Positions 25,501 to 38,723 of a stretch of DNA of 64,000 bases are shown here, piece by piece. The stretch comes from Vigna angularis (Eukaryota; Streptophyta; Magnoliopsida; Fabales; Fabaceae). The notes under the pieces are model-generated. The model searched no databases. It saw nothing but the letters and a program-made list of their open reading frames with translations, and was not told where the DNA came from. The stretch's first letter is position 1. Every line of letters begins with the position of its first letter. A program made the translations under genes and the position numbers. Location of the stretch: contig NC_068970.1 of assembly GCF_016808095.1 (NCBI RefSeq), positions 14,428,501 through 14,492,500 on the forward strand. Direction: 5' to 3'.

Positions 25501-28500
25501 CACTTGCATACTCTGTTGTCATTTCCTCCAGATGCCAACTCACGGTTATCGTAAGACCACTTCAGTCCACAAACCTTTAAAGAAACAAAAAGGAATATCA
25601 ATACGTGCTGGATATCATGTACAGTAGAATAGTTGGACAAGATGAAACCGTAAGAAATAAAAACAAGACTGACCTCTGATTTGTGCCCTGACAGTTTACT
25701 GACAAAATCTTCTTGTGCACGGATATCTCTTTGATAAATATTCTTATCCCTGCCGCCAGAAGACAAAAGAGATGAACTCCAGGCCAAGGCTCCAACACGT
25801 AACCGATGACCCTCCATAGACCTTATCTTCTTGCAACGAGATGCATCCCAAATCTACATGGATAATAATTAGACCCAGGCATTGTTTAATTGGTGGATGG
25901 GAGAAAAATAAAATGAACAAGCAAGTTTCACAGATACAATAGGAAGAAAAAATCCTTTTGTATGTAAAATAGTGAAGCAGAGATCAAATTTGTTTTCTTG
26001 GGGAACTTAGTCTCAAGGAAAATGTGTAGAAGCAATGCACTAGATATCAAACTCAAAATGAAACTGAGCCATCTATATCTCTCCAGACCCAATTTAGCTT
26101 CTTGAGAGCAAAGGAGTTGGACTACATAAAGGTAAATAATATGCAATCAAGCAAGTAAATTAAGTTTCTACATTTAAAGTCTATGCATGGCATGCTTATC
26201 TACTATATCAATACCAAACTAATACAATTTGTCAAAAACGGAGCCTAAGTGGCATAGAATCACTGTCATAAAAAGGCCATATTTCCTGGAGCTAGTATAG
26301 TCTCAGTCAAAAAGATAAAAAAATACAAGTTATACAAGAAAGACACAAACTGACATAGTTACGTTTTTCAGCATCAATATGATAAAACCAAAAACTTCAC
26401 TAACCCATTTAACAAATGATTTAATGACACAAACACAAGCACAATCCACATTAGCTGGCTGTTACACCCAAGCACAGGCACCAAACACAACACAGAGACA
26501 TTGGTAATGTCCTATACGTAATGATTTATAATGGTGTTAAAGTAATCAATTATTGTAAAGATCAGAAGAAATGTTATAAACTAATCAAAGCCAAAACTGC
26601 CCAAACGAAATGCCCATAGCACAAAATCACAAAGCAATTGAAATAGGGGGCGTCTAAAATAAAAATAGGGCAAGCCACCAAAAAGCAGTGGAGGTCGAGA
26701 ACAAGAACCTAAGAGGAAGTCAGGAGCCAAATCGAACACCAGAGATGAATTAGGAAGTGAAACTTAAAGACCAGAATGGAAAACAGAGAAGGTGTATGCG
26801 ACAAGATTATTTGCAATCTATCTTTCTATAATCTAATAGTTTGAAATTTGGTTATGAAATTTCTAAAATAAAAGTTGGATATGTTGTAGCCGTATCCTTA
26901 GTTTTTTTTTTTTTTTAGTGAAGCAGTGTCTGAGCTATGCCTACAAGTTTCCAAGCCAAAAAGTAAATACTTTTTGACATGTGTCAGTGTCCGACGTTAG
27001 ACATGTAGAAATACCTGCACACTTTTCTGTGCTTCTTACCTAGCACAGAACTCCCATTCTAAGTGGAGCCTCTACACTTCCATCAGCTTAGCTTCTAGTT
27101 CACTTCACACCATTAGTATCACAGTTTTGAAGGCTCTTTTCAACCCACTGGGTTTTATACGAGAGCATGAGTCCAGTACACAGATAGAGTGTGAGAAACA
27201 TAACTCACTTCTATATTGAACGCTCCCCCAAAATTTATCAACCTAACTTTATATTGACAATAAAAAGTAATATGACGTGACACAAAATGACAAGGTCTAT
27301 AATACAAGGTTTTGGAATGACACAAATATACCTATGAACTAAAGCATTTATAAGGTATTTAAGTGTCTCTGCTTCTTGAAAGAAAGCAAATGATTCATCC
27401 CCAAGAAAGCATTTTACTGAGGTGAATAGAAGAGAGGGGCACAAAAATGATAAACACAGAAATTTTCTAACTTTCTAATTTTAAACACCATCAGTAAAAT
27501 TAAAACAAAATAATGTTAAAATGGAAAATAGTACAGAAAATCTTTATCTTTTATTGAAAGTTTAGCCTAATCCCAAACAAACATATCTACACGCTTATTA
27601 TTTGTCTAAGATGAATCATGTCATTAAAGAAAAAAATCATCAGATTATTTTCCATGATATTGCATTCCTTAATGACTATTAAAATAATTTCCATTCCATT
27701 CTGGACATAGACAGATAAACCACTAGTGACATGCAATTTGATTCTCATTTGCTGAAAGCTAAAAAACCAACCAGGTCTGTCCCCTGGAAGACTCAATTCA
27801 CCTACAGGATGTCAAGCAACTAACTGACTTCCCTTAGAAGCTATCTTCAATTGCTTCCCATATACTCGAGCATGTTCTAATTAATTACTTGCCATTTTTT
27901 TCTCTCCAACCAAAATGAAGGACCGCATCATTATCTTGACAGTTTACCCCAATGCTGCCTTCTTTTTGAAGAATTTCTTTAGGGCTTCAGGATCAACAGA
28001 AGCTAATTAACCCCCACAACAATAATGCTAAATGGCTGTAGTGCTCCACTAGGGTGAAGGCTACCATGCATCATTGCATTACTACACACATATCAATTGC
28101 CATGACTGAAGCTTGCAGCACCCTTTTTCACGATCGAGGGGATGGCAATAAAACCGAACCCCAAAACCCAGTTTAAATCATAACACATGGTCATCAAATA
28201 TCATCCTTTGGGAACCCCTGATACGAATCCGTAAATGCGATCGAGATCAGAGCGTAAACTCTTACCTGAACTTTACCATTGCTAGTTCCAACAGCAAGGT
28301 GCGTACCACGTTGAGCCCAGCCTACGGAACAAACGAGGTCATCAATCCCCAAATCACATAATTTAGTAACCTGCGTGATCACATCAATACAGAATAATCA
28401 CAAAGACAATTCTTTCAATTTGCATAAACAGAACACCGGCCAGCACACATCACAACCAAAGCGAAATCAAAGTTCCTAAATCGAGCAACAACAAAAAAGG

Positions 28501-29189
28501 TCACCTTGCTGCTACAAGCATTCCAGAGATAAACACAGTTACCCAGACCAACAGCCAAGACATTATGCGAAGACCAATCCACTAGATTCAGGTAAAAATC
28601 ATCTTGCAGCGCAGGCGCATCCAGAACCTACTCCAAACACCAACACAAACAAACATCTCAATCTCCATAGGCAGCAAAAACAAAATTAAACCAAATTAAA
28701 CTGAATTAAATCAAAATTCACCTTAAAAGGCGACCTGGGAACCTTCCTGGGAGCCTTGACCGGACCGTGATTAACCCCGGGTACGGAATCGTCGCACATG
28801 AACGGCGAGAGCGAGTGCATGGACTGGCGCGTCTCGCTCTTGTACCGGAAAATATTCCGGCTGGGGAGCGTCATGGGCGGCGAGGCCGTTTTCTGCGGCG
28901 TGAGGGGCGGCGCCAGGCCGGCGGCATCGGGGCCGAAGAGGGCGGTGCGGAGGAGCGTGGTGTAGGCGCTGGAGCTGTCGTCGCGGCCCTCGGGTGGCGA
29001 GGCGATATCGAAGAGCGCGAATTTGGACGCAGATCTGCTGGGAATGAAGCGGTCGGAGTAGATTGTCCTGGAAGGCGACGTGTAGTGATTGGAGTTTATG
29101 AGGCGGTCCACGTGGCGTAGAGTGGCCTCCGCAGAGGGTCCGGAGGCTACCGGCGTAGGGACATTGAGTCGGGCGGCGGAGCGGTCCAT
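22591..29189 (-). CDS. CCS52A: FIZZY-RELATED / CCS52A-type APC/C activator (Cdh1 family), 10 exons
   Basis: Minus-strand exons are 28722-29189, 28505-28627, 28266-28370, 25674-25853, 25512-25574, 25235-25429, 23741-23842, 23587-23649, 23398-23466 and 22591-22644. All junctions are in phase, giving 473 residues, the usual family length. Proteins of this type recruit substrates such as mitotic cyclins to the anaphase-promoting complex in the nucleus. In plants they drive exit from mitosis into endoreduplication; the Medicago relative CCS52A acts in nodules. Visible features are the C-box DRFIPSR at 46-52, a WD40 propeller from about residue 170 on ([54 protein letters not shown]), and the C-terminal Ile-Arg tail used to dock on the complex. 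The 18-residue last exon sits 754 bp from the previous one and is easy to miss. The extended A-type N-terminal region supports CCS52A over CCS52B. Confidence 0.95.
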
Positions 29190-29241
29190 GAAGATTCCGG
29201 TGGAGCGATCTGGTGAGGATGTGGTGGCGAGGCTGTTAATA

Positions 29242-29255
29242 TTTTCCCGGGAAAA
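29242..29255. promoter_or_regulatory. Palindromic E2F-type site before the FZR gene
   Basis: TTTTCCCGGGAAAA is a perfect 14-bp palindrome that fits the E2F consensus WTTSSCSS on both strands. It lies 53 bp upstream of the CCS52A-type ATG, in the promoter or 5' UTR. In Arabidopsis, CCS52A2 is known to be repressed through an E2F element by the atypical factor E2Fe/DEL1. A shared control here is inference. Confidence 0.65.
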
Positions 29256-32200
29256 AACCCAGTAAAAGGTTACAGCTGTTTTTTCCGTTTATGCTCTTTT
29301 TATTTTTGAAGTGGCGTAGAGAGGCTTCGGTTTTCGTGCACGCTCACCGTGGATCGTGGTGGACCCCTCTGTTTCCTCTCTCTGGCTCCACCACCGGACC
29401 CTATACTCCTCTCTTCCTCTCTTCCTCTCTTCTTATACTCTTTTTTACATGCAACCATAACATTTCACACACTTTCACTCTCTTTTTTATTAAATCAAAA
29501 CTATTCTTAATATCTTCTTTTACTTCACCCCTCTCACTTTTTCCTCCTTCTTAATTAATCACATTCATTAATTCTTCTGCCATTTATTCTTCTCCATGCT
29601 TTTCTGTGACATTTAGACTATGCCCTCCCACTTTAGCATCAGAATATATCACTTTTCTCAACATTTCTTTTTTTTCACCTTCATTCACTATCACACTGCA
29701 CACATTAAATACCATTTCAATAATATTTTCTTACTTTCTGCATATGTCATCATTTTTACTAATCCAACACTCAATCAATTGTATAACTAAAACGTAAATA
29801 CCAAAAGTTTATATTATTTGGGTAACAAAAGAAAATATGTATACTTTGATACCAGTAATTTTAAAAACAATTAGAACGCTTCATTCATATTAATAATAGC
29901 CAACAACTGTTACTTTGGTGTCCATCTTTTTATATTTTCATGGCGTTAATTTCAATTAGAGCGTCTAATCGTTTTATTAGCTGTTAGTTAGTGATATTAT
30001 TTAATATAGTAAATAACTTTTAATGAACTCCAACTCTTCATACATATCATCTTCCCTTTGTCCCTTGCTTCTGTTTATACTCTGTACCTCTATAGTAACG
30101 GAAATATTAATAAAAAAAACGCATAATTGAGTATTGATATAAAATATTGAAAAAAAAAAGTATTAACTGTAATTATTCTCATTCTTCATAGTGGTTAAAC
30201 AACGCTGTTTACATGAACTGAAAGGTGCTCTCTGCACTTATCATGCAAAGGCATCTCTTGTAAAAATAATTAAAAATAGCAGCAAATAAAGCCCTGGAAT
30301 TTAAAAATATTTTAAATTGATATATCACATAATTAATTTTTAATTTTAACAGATACTTAAATTTTAATATTACATTAATTATCTAATTATCCCTTTATTA
30401 ATTTGTAGTTAAGAATACTTGGTTATTTGGTCTGTGCATGGACGTAAAACCATTATGTAGAAATACTAAATTTAAATGAAATAATGAGTTTTAATTATAA
30501 AGTATTCAATATCAGTCGACAGAAATGTATTTAAGATAAAATTTACTGATAGATCAAATTTGATTAGATTGACTGCTTGAGTTAGTAAAAAAATTAATTA
30601 CATTAAAATCATCTTAATCAAACTTCAGTTTAATTGAATTGGGTTCGTCATATATTATTTGTATTTAACTTAAATGTATTTATAGAAATATAATAAATTT
30701 TTAGGTTTTTAAAAATTTGAATATCTTAGAAAAAGGTGAATTTTCTATATATAGTTATACCAACCATGATAACACGATTTAGGTAAAAAAAAAAAAAAGT
30801 ATGTCATTAACTTGATGAGACAGGTAATCGAAGGCAAAAGCTATAAAGAGAATTAAAATTTGTAGACACATTATCACATGGGGTTTATTAAAGTTTGCTA
30901 TAAATTCATTGAAGAAGTTCTTATATTTAGAGCACGCAGTATAACAAAATAAGAAATTGATAGATATACATAGACATGATGATGAGGAATGTGGAATGAA
31001 CCACGTCCGTATGGTGTTTTCACGTGATATATTTCGTAAATAACATTGCTTCTTCTTCTTTAAGTCATCATCCAGTAACTTTTTTATAATTCATTTTCAT
31101 ATACATAAAAATAATTTACATTCATTTAATATCACTTTTTATTATTATTTTCTTCTAAAAAATACAATAATTCATTTTTTATAATTATTAAAAACATTTT
31201 CTTTTAAGGTGCTTTAAATAGATAAGAAAATTTGTATTGTGAAATTATTTAATGTGTTTGAATAATTAGAAATATATATTATATTAGCCGGTAGAATGAA
31301 AGGTTTGATTTTATAAATGAAAAATATAATGTTGGTAGTAGCAGGAAAGTATGTGGCTTTGAGAAGAAAATATAAAATACTGAAAATTAAAATGGCATCA
31401 TGGTTAGGAGCAGACAGCCATGGCTGAAGTACATCCCAAGCTGCTAAGAAAACAACAAGCTCAAATCTACTACCTTCCAAGATTTAAAACAGACAGTCTC
31501 TATTTTGTTTTTATTTATACACCAATTTAATCAGATTTAGATCTTTTTTTGGTTTTTCTCAATATCAGATTGGATCTTTCAAGTAACATGCATGCTAGTA
31601 AGAATTTTTTTTATTCTTTTTAATGTTTTTAAATTGGAAATAAGATCAACTTCATTTATTTCTAATATATCTGTCACAAGAATCTAGTAGACTGGATTTT
31701 ATATACAAAAATGAATTTTATCACCATAAAAAATCTTCGTATTAATATTTATTAAAGTGTTAACAGAATATTACAAAAATTTAGATATTTGGGAAAATAA
31801 TTATGACGGTTGAATTTAAATTATATGATAACACATTGTTCAATAATAATAATTAATTAATGGTGTAACATTTACGTTTATTTTCGTTTAAATTGAATTT
31901 TTCAATATTAAATCAAGAAGTTCTCTGTAGAACTTTTTTATTGGTTCAAATTTGTTAGGAACTATAATTTCGTTTTAGTGAATCTAACTTTTAAATAAGG
32001 AAAAATTCTCATCAAGATCCACACAAAATTGTTAATAAATTTTATTCAATAATAAAAAGAATGTTTGAAAACAGTTTACTTAACTTTCTTAAAAAAAATT
32101 ACGAATTGACTTTTGCGTATACGCCAAAACCAAAGCTGTAATAAACAGATTCTACGTTGAAAGATTAAGACAGATAGTTATACGTTAAATTTAGCGTCAC

Positions 32201-33188
32201 TATTATAAAAAACAGTAATTAAAATATATATTTTTCATCTGATGCAAGATGTAAAGTTTTGGTTTGGTAGTTTAAGTAAATCCATTTCTTGAATTTTGAA
32301 ATAAAAGTTTTTTGTTGATTATTGACAAAATTACAATCTAGTCCTCTGAGTCTAATTTGGAATTTATATTGGCGTTCTAACTTTTTAACTTTATATAATT
32401 TGGTTAATCAAGTTTTCATTTCGTGTCACATTGGTTAATCACTTAAAGCACTTAGTTATGGTAATAACAATAATAACTTAATTTACTCCGACAGGTAATA
32501 TTGTACATTAAATAAAAAAAAAGTATAATACGGTCCAAAATTACGACATTGGTGTTTTAACTTTTTTAGTATATTCTACATACAAAGTGACGACCCACAA
32601 CCCATACAAGCTCTTGCTTAACCATACCAACTGTCACGGTAGCATAGCACATGTCATGGCCACCAAACCCTCCCTTCACAACCAACACACATAATTATTG
32701 TTTCACCTTCATCAGCAACCCCAATTCTCAATCATAACCAACACCTTATTATTTACTTTTACGATTCACGCATCCGTAAGGCTGAATTATTAAGATCATA
32801 CACTTCCATGATTAAATAATAATATCAAAAAAACTTAAGTTTTGTCCTTTCTTTAATTCGGCCATGGAGAGTCCAATACCAAAATGAGTAATTAATTCCA
32901 AATTTGCAAAAAAGTATAAAATCTTTAACGTAAGATCGGAAAAAGAAAGCAGCAGTGAGTCATCGAGTGAGACGTGAAAAACAAGATACGTAAGGAGATT
33001 TTGTTGTTCGATCCAGCTACACGTGCGTGGAACATATGTTTATATGAGTAAATAAAAAAACTCATAATTTTCAACGATTCTAAACATTTGAGCGGTGGAA
33101 GGAATGAAATTGTGATAGTGGGAACTGTGGCAGAAAACATTGGAAAAAGAGAATGTCTAATGAAGTAAGTAAAAAGGATGTGTGATGT
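29256..33188. other. Intergenic region between FZR and expansin genes, no gene seen
   Basis: 29290-29560 is a CT-rich stretch (repeated CTCTTCCTCT near 29410) that belongs to the upstream region of the minus-strand FZR gene. From 29800 on the DNA is AT-rich. At 31214-31480 a minus-strand open frame of 88 codons lies close to a TATAAATA-like motif (about 31509-31516), but it has no recognisable domain. 32880-33188 should contain the 3' UTR of the expansin gene. Confidence 0.4.
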
Positions 33189-34152
33189 TCAAGTGAAATT
33201 GACGTCGGAGGAATACGTTAATCCTACGCCCCAGTTGGTGGGAGCAACATTCCAAGCTATTATGGTCTCTTTGGTGGTGTAAGAAGTTGCCTTAAACGAA
33301 AGAGATTGGCCAGTCAATGTTGCAAATGCTTGGTAAGAAGCTCCCCAATTGTGGCTCATGGTGATCCACCCAGTTCCACTTCCTTTCACCCACATGTTTG
33401 CAATGTCTCCTCCTCCTCCCACATTCATCACATACACCAGTAACCAATAACCATTTCCTTGGAAAGAGAATCGCAATCCCCCACTCCTCACGCAAGCCAC
33501 TCTGAAAAATTATTCATATTCACCCATATCATCATAATGAATTAAGAATATAATAAAGGATTAATTAGATTTTAACATTACCTTCGGTACATAACAGGAA
33601 CGATTCCAGCTTTCCACTGTGCAATTTTCATGAAAGCGGGCTTGGACATGTCAAAATGTGCACGTGGTGGGTTGCACCACCCTCCGTTATCAGAGGCCTC
33701 GGCCCAATTAGGAGGGCAGATATTGGTGGCAGTCACTGTGGTGTAAGCCACATTGGAGAAGCATGCACTGGATTGGACACACTGTATCTCGTAACAAGTC
33801 CCACATGCGAATCCATCGTTGAACAGTGTAGAGCTCAATGCTGCTGTGTCTTTCCCGTAACCGTTTATCAACAAATTTCCATATCCACACGCTCCTCCTT
33901 CAATTTATCAACTCGTGTTAGTAATATTCATTTGGTTAATGTAATTAATGGTTTCTTATTAATCAATGGATTAATTTTTGGTAACATACCCATTGTGGCA
34001 GAAGCACTCTCGTCACCGTAAAATGTGGCATGGGCTTGTGTCCACTCACTGGGCTGAAATAAACCCGCTACTGTTGCTGCCTTTCCCGTCATTATGAACA
34101 TCCATGAAAACAACATCAACAACAACCTACGATCTTCAAGAGAGACAGCCAT
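33189..34152 (-). CDS. EXPA: Alpha-expansin (EXPA), secreted cell-wall loosening protein
   Basis: Three minus-strand exons (33990-34152, 33582-33897, 33189-33501) join in phase to 263 residues. The N-terminus has a signal peptide (hydrophobic [12 protein letters not shown] at about 10-21). Domain 1, the GH45-like barrel, follows with GGACGYGNL (55-63), the cysteines [11 protein letters not shown], the alpha-expansin insertion GGWCNPP and the HFD motif at 135-137. Domain 2, the CBM63-like part, includes [15 protein letters not shown] and [14 protein letters not shown]. Alpha-expansins loosen non-covalent cellulose-xyloglucan contacts at acid pH without hydrolysis. The chosen ATG (34152) directly precedes the signal peptide; an in-frame ATG at 34272 lies upstream of the likely TATA box and is rejected. 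The subclass is uncertain, as domain 2 differs from the commonest EXPA types (Trp-rich, ending SSDVNFT). Confidence 0.93.
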
Positions 34153-34233
34153 TGCTAAATTTTTGTTTGTTAACTCGTTGTGCTGTTTTTCCTGCGAGAA
34201 TTGATGTATGCTAAGGGGTTTGTACATGTATGC

Positions 34234-34242
34234 TTTTATATA
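34234..34242 (-). promoter_or_regulatory. TATA box of the expansin gene
   Basis: On the minus strand the sequence reads TATATAAAA, 82-90 bp upstream of the expansin ATG. This spacing allows a 5' UTR of about 50-60 nt. Confidence 0.6.
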
Positions 34243-35500
34243 AAATTTCCACTGGACCAATTCTAATACCACATAGCTGCTGATTCAAAGAAAATTGTCT
34301 TCGTGATCTCCACCTCTCGAGTCAAACATTATTATTACTCTCGTTTTCTCCCTTTCAAACCGTATTGCTAGCCAATGATGTTGGAAGGAATATTTATTAT
34401 ATATCATTACGTAAGTGAAAAAACGTGCGAACGTGTTTCTTAGGTGTTCATCCATTTTCGTAACAATAATAATAATTTCTTCAATTCCACACTTTGGACT
34501 AAAACCGCAATAAAAAAGCATATGTTTTGGCGTGGATGATGACGGTTATCCATGCAATACTAGAGAAACATTTAGTGATGAATGTTAGATTAGTTGGAAC
34601 GTTTTAAGCCTTCAACTTCTACTTATATCTTAAAAAGTTAACTTAGTTGAACCTATAAGCGTTTAGCCTCAACATACTTTTTGTTAATAGAAAAATATTA
34701 AACACATATACAGAAAGAATTTGGATGGCTTAAACAATCTGGCATCAAAATCTGGATTCTTAGAAAATCTTGGGCAAGAAGAGTTCCTGCCTTCCACTAG
34801 AGATGGAAATAGGTAAATTTCTCTGCTCTTTTAAAATTTAAGGTTCGAGTCTAGTCTATTACCTGTTATAGGTTTGTTTTTTAAGTTTCTTACCTATGAT
34901 TAATTTCATCTATTATATTTAAAACTTATCTCGTATGTTAACATTCTGGGAACTTTAAATAAGATTCGCTTAAATATATAAATTAATATGAAAATTTCTC
35001 AATTTGATTTTTTTTCATTTAAAAAATTATTAAACGGTTTATATATATAAATTATGTAAAATATTATATCAAAAACGTAAAACTTGATATTCTTAAAAAA
35101 AACGTAAAGAGTTACCCGTGACATAAATCAAATTTTTAATATTTTAAGTGGATTAAGTTTGAAAAAATATTTTTTTACGTTTAAGAAGTAAATTAAGAAT
35201 TCTCAACGTTTAGAAGCTGAATTTATATATTTTTCCCGTAAGATATATATTTAATGAGCTATAACATTATATGTCAAACATATATAAATTACAAAAATTA
35301 AAATAATTTTTAGTAAAAAGAAATTAGACAAGGCTCGATTTAAGTTAGTTAATGTAATAAGATTTTAGCATATAAATTGTTTCGGTTGAATTGGTCTGAG
35401 GGTCGGTCGTTCTTCCTTGTTCTGTTCTCTTCTGATCTTCAATCCTCTCTGAGAATGGAATCCACTTTGATGAGTTGTTGACCTGCAGAAGTCACTCCTA
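34243..35500. other. Upstream DNA of the expansin gene, no gene seen
   Basis: AT-rich with no recognisable frame. CTAGAGATGGAAATAGG at 34798-34814 resembles the terminus of legume hAT-type elements (TAGAGATGGCAAA), but no matching far end could be fixed. 35340-35500 is less AT-rich and may be the start of the repeat element that contains the next two features. Confidence 0.35.
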
Positions 35501-35715
35501 TATCAATTATATATTTATAGGACTTGTGACAGCCAAGTCCATTGATTAACGTCCAATATATTTTTAGACAATACAACCTGCCAATCACTCATAAATAGCG
35601 TATATTCACATTCAATATGGTCATTAATGATATTTACCTTTCCTGATTAGTGTTTGACTGACACGCGGTCAGGTGCCTGTTTTGGCTCCAGATTCTCCTT
35701 AGCCGATTGGTCACC
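35501..35715 (+). repeat. Left long direct repeat flanking tandem array
   Basis: Shares long blocks with 36666-36982, in the same orientation: TATAGGACTTGTGACAGCCA, ATATTTTTAGACAATACAAC, and TCTCCTTAGCCGATTGGTCA at the end. Moderate divergence suggests some age. Flanking direct repeats around an internal array could be the long terminal repeats of a non-autonomous retroelement. I did not find clean TG/CA ends, so this is only a possibility. Confidence 0.75.
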
Positions 35716-35827
35716 AGGGTATAGTACATTAAGTCCCCCAAGCCCCGAGCAGTTGTTTGCAGGTGCGCAGGGGTTTAACTTTTTGTAGTTGAGTCGTGGT
35801 AGGAGCGGTTTGAGCTGGTCACTAGAA

Positions 35828-36440
35828 GACCATAGTTGAACGTAAGTCTGGACCTTCCTGCACATGGTAGTTTTACTCACAAAAATACGTGTTAAACAAA
35901 TATATTATAATTTATAAATTATAATCAAAAGTGGAATTTGTCAAGGTTGAACGTATGACTGAACCTTCCTGTGCAGGTTATTTTTACTCACAAAAATATG
36001 AGTTAAAGAAATATATTATAATTTATAAATTATAATCAAAAGTGGAACCTGTCAAGGTTGAACTTAGGACTGAACCTTCCTGTGAGTGCAGCATATGTTT
36101 ACTCACAAAAATATGAGTTAAAGAAATATATTATAAATTATAAATTATAATCAAAAGTGGAACCTGTCAAGGTTGAACATATGACTGAACTTTCTTGTGC
36201 AGGATATGTTTACTCACAAAAATATATAAGTTAAACAAATATATTATAATTTATAAATTATAATCAACAGTGGAACCTGTCAAGGTTGAAAGTAGGACTG
36301 AACCTTCTTACTATGCAGAATATTTTTACTCACAAAAATATGAGTTAAACAAATATTTTATATTTATAAATTATAATCAAAAGTGGAACATGTCAAGGTT
36401 GAACCTAGGACTGCTTCCTGTGGAGGATATTTTTAGTCCC
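35828..36440 (+). repeat. Tandem array of about 112-bp units (five to six copies)
   Basis: Units start TCAAGGTTGAAC at 35941, 36052, 36167, 36280 and 36393 (spacings 111, 115, 113, 113), preceded by a diverged partial unit from 35828. Each has a conserved ACTCACAAAAATA box, a palindromic ATTATAATTTATAAATTATAAT-like core and AGTGGAACCTG at the end. Units differ by point changes and small indels. The unit is far too long for a CRISPR repeat, and no gene product is encoded. Confidence 0.95.
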
Positions 36441-36665
36441 AAAAACAAACGTTTCTAAAAGTTCTTACAACAAAAAGACATGCCTGTATAAATTATTATG
36501 GAATTTTGTACTTTTGTTGCAAAATCCGGTATTGATCTGAAATAGCAATGTCGAGGCCGAGCGCACATCTACATGTCTGGTTCCTCTGTGATACGCTTTT
36601 CAAGTCAGATATGTTTCATAAAGATGTCTATAAAATTATAATAGATTAAGATTCTTGTACCTGGA

Positions 36666-36982
36666 TATCAATCATATATTTATAGGACTTGTGACAGCCA
36701 AGTCCATTGATTATCCATTAGTGCAATATATTTTTAGACAATACAACCCGTCAATCACTCATAAATAACGTATATTCGCATTCAATATGACCATTAAATG
36801 TATTAATTGGCCATTAATGATATTTATCTTTCCTGATTAATGTTTGACTGATTCAATATGACCATCAAATGTATTAATTGACCATTAATGATATTTACCT
36901 TTCGTGATTAGTGTTTGACTGACAACTGATCAAGTTGCCTGTTTTGTTTTGGCTTCAGATTCTCCTTAGCCGATTGGTCACC
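36666..36982 (+). repeat. Right long direct repeat flanking tandem array
   Basis: Direct counterpart of 35501-35715, about 100 bp longer because a segment of about 70 bp beginning TTCAATATGACCAT is itself duplicated (about 36780-36850 and 36852-36921). The region between the two direct repeats is about 950 bp and consists mainly of the tandem array. Confidence 0.75.
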
Positions 36983-38674
36983 TAGTACATAAACTATTTA
37001 TATATATTATATAAATTAGTTTTTAAAATCTAATAGATACTATCTTGTTTAAAAGTTCAATAAGATTTTCTAAAAGAATACATGTGTTTATTGCTTTACA
37101 TATTAACATGCTTATATTAATCAATTATAAAAAAATTATTAATAATAATATCAAACAAGTATTTTTTATCTATTTAAAGAGTTAAATATATTTTTAGCAA
37201 AATTATAATTTGACTTTACTCCAAATTTGGATATATTTTGATTTAAAACATAAGACAGATATAAATATAATTCTCTTAATCCAACTACTTTAAATTTTTT
37301 TACATGTTAAATAACTTTCAAATTAATATTTGAGTTGTAACATGTCAAATAATAGTAAAGATAAGTTTGTTAAATTAACTCATAAACTATGAATATTTTA
37401 GTAATTTAAAATGAATATGAGCATGTGGACAATGATGAGTCTATAATAAACAAAATCAAACTAAACTCACAAAAGGTTAAGTTGAGAGAGTTGAGCATAT
37501 CTTGGGCCAAAGTGAGTTGAATGCACTGAGTTGAATAGGATTCATTCGAGTCCAATCAAATCAAATGAAGTCAAGTTACACTCATGTCGAGCACAATCAA
37601 ATTGTGTCTCCATCAAGTCAAGTAGAGTTAGCCCCACGTTGGATTGAGTTAAGTTAAATCCACAATGGATACATGTTAGACCAATAGTACTCGAGCTGAG
37701 TTGAACTAGGTTTACCTTTAATCGAGTTGATTTGAGTTTACCTTTAACTTAAATGGGTCAGGTTTTCCTTTAACTCAACTAAATTGGGTCAACCATGAGT
37801 AAAATTGAGTTATGTTAGATCAACAGAGTCGTAAAAGACTGACACTGTTAATATTTTCCTAATCTTCAATCAACTTATTTTCAGCTTCAATTGTTTCCTT
37901 TGAAAATAAAATAGGGTTTCTCTTTGCTCCTCGAAGGTTTCTCCCTACACTTCCAAACTTTCTCTTAATGCCAAAACTACCCTTCTGACAAGGGTAAAAC
38001 AAATTTCCCTCTCTTAAATTATCCTCACCCATCCACTTTTACTCTCACACTTCTTTAACCTTTCTCTAACCTTCCACTTTTACTCTCACACTTCTTTAAC
38101 CTTTCTCTAACCTAACTCTGCACATCTTCACTCTTTAACCCTTTACCATAGTTTTGGTAAGAGTGTTAACCGAATTTCAAAATCTGATAAATCCTATACT
38201 AAATTTTAAAATTTGGTGAGTTTCATATTCATATTTCAAAATGTTATGAATTTTTTAATTAAATTTTCAAATTTCTTAAATTAGATTTTGAAATCATTTA
38301 ATACAATGAGTTTTCTAAACAAGATTTCAAAATTCGAAATATGAAAAAACATAATAAAAATAAATATAAATTTTAAAGAAAGTAAATATAAAATTTTAAA
38401 TCTAACTTAACAAACAAAACCACTTATGCCTAAAAGATACGAGATGAAACGAAAAAGATCAAACTGAACGGATGAAAAAAATAATATTAATCTAAGAAGA
38501 GTTAAAGCTGAATGGAGCAAGCACACCACCACAGCAAGGATATGAAAACCACATAAGCAGAGACGAGAGAATAAGCCAGATGCATCAAGAGATTCGGAAA
38601 TGCATGACAATAAATATAGAAAAGACAGTAAATGCAATTTGGTAAGCAGTAGTTACTGGTTACCTAGTTTTTTT

Positions 38675-38680
<6 letters not shown>

Positions 38681-38720
<40 letters not shown>
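38681..38720. repeat. (AT)20 microsatellite
   Basis: An uninterrupted run of AT dinucleotides in intergenic DNA. Confidence 0.95.

Positions 38721-38723
<3 letters not shown>

Noticed and set aside
31214..31480. 88-codon minus-strand frame near a TATAAATA motif
   Set aside because: The first 30 residues look somewhat protein-like, but the rest is low-complexity, a good splice acceptor lies inside, and no continuing exon or known family was found. It is left as an intergenic note.
34153..34272. Upstream in-frame ATG extending the expansin by 40 residues
   Set aside because: The extension would lie upstream of the TATA box at 34234-34242 and would bury the signal peptide.
35828..36440. Regularly spaced repeats that could suggest a CRISPR array
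   Set aside because: Units of about 112 bp are continuous without unique spacers, the genome is plant nuclear DNA, and no cas-like gene is present.
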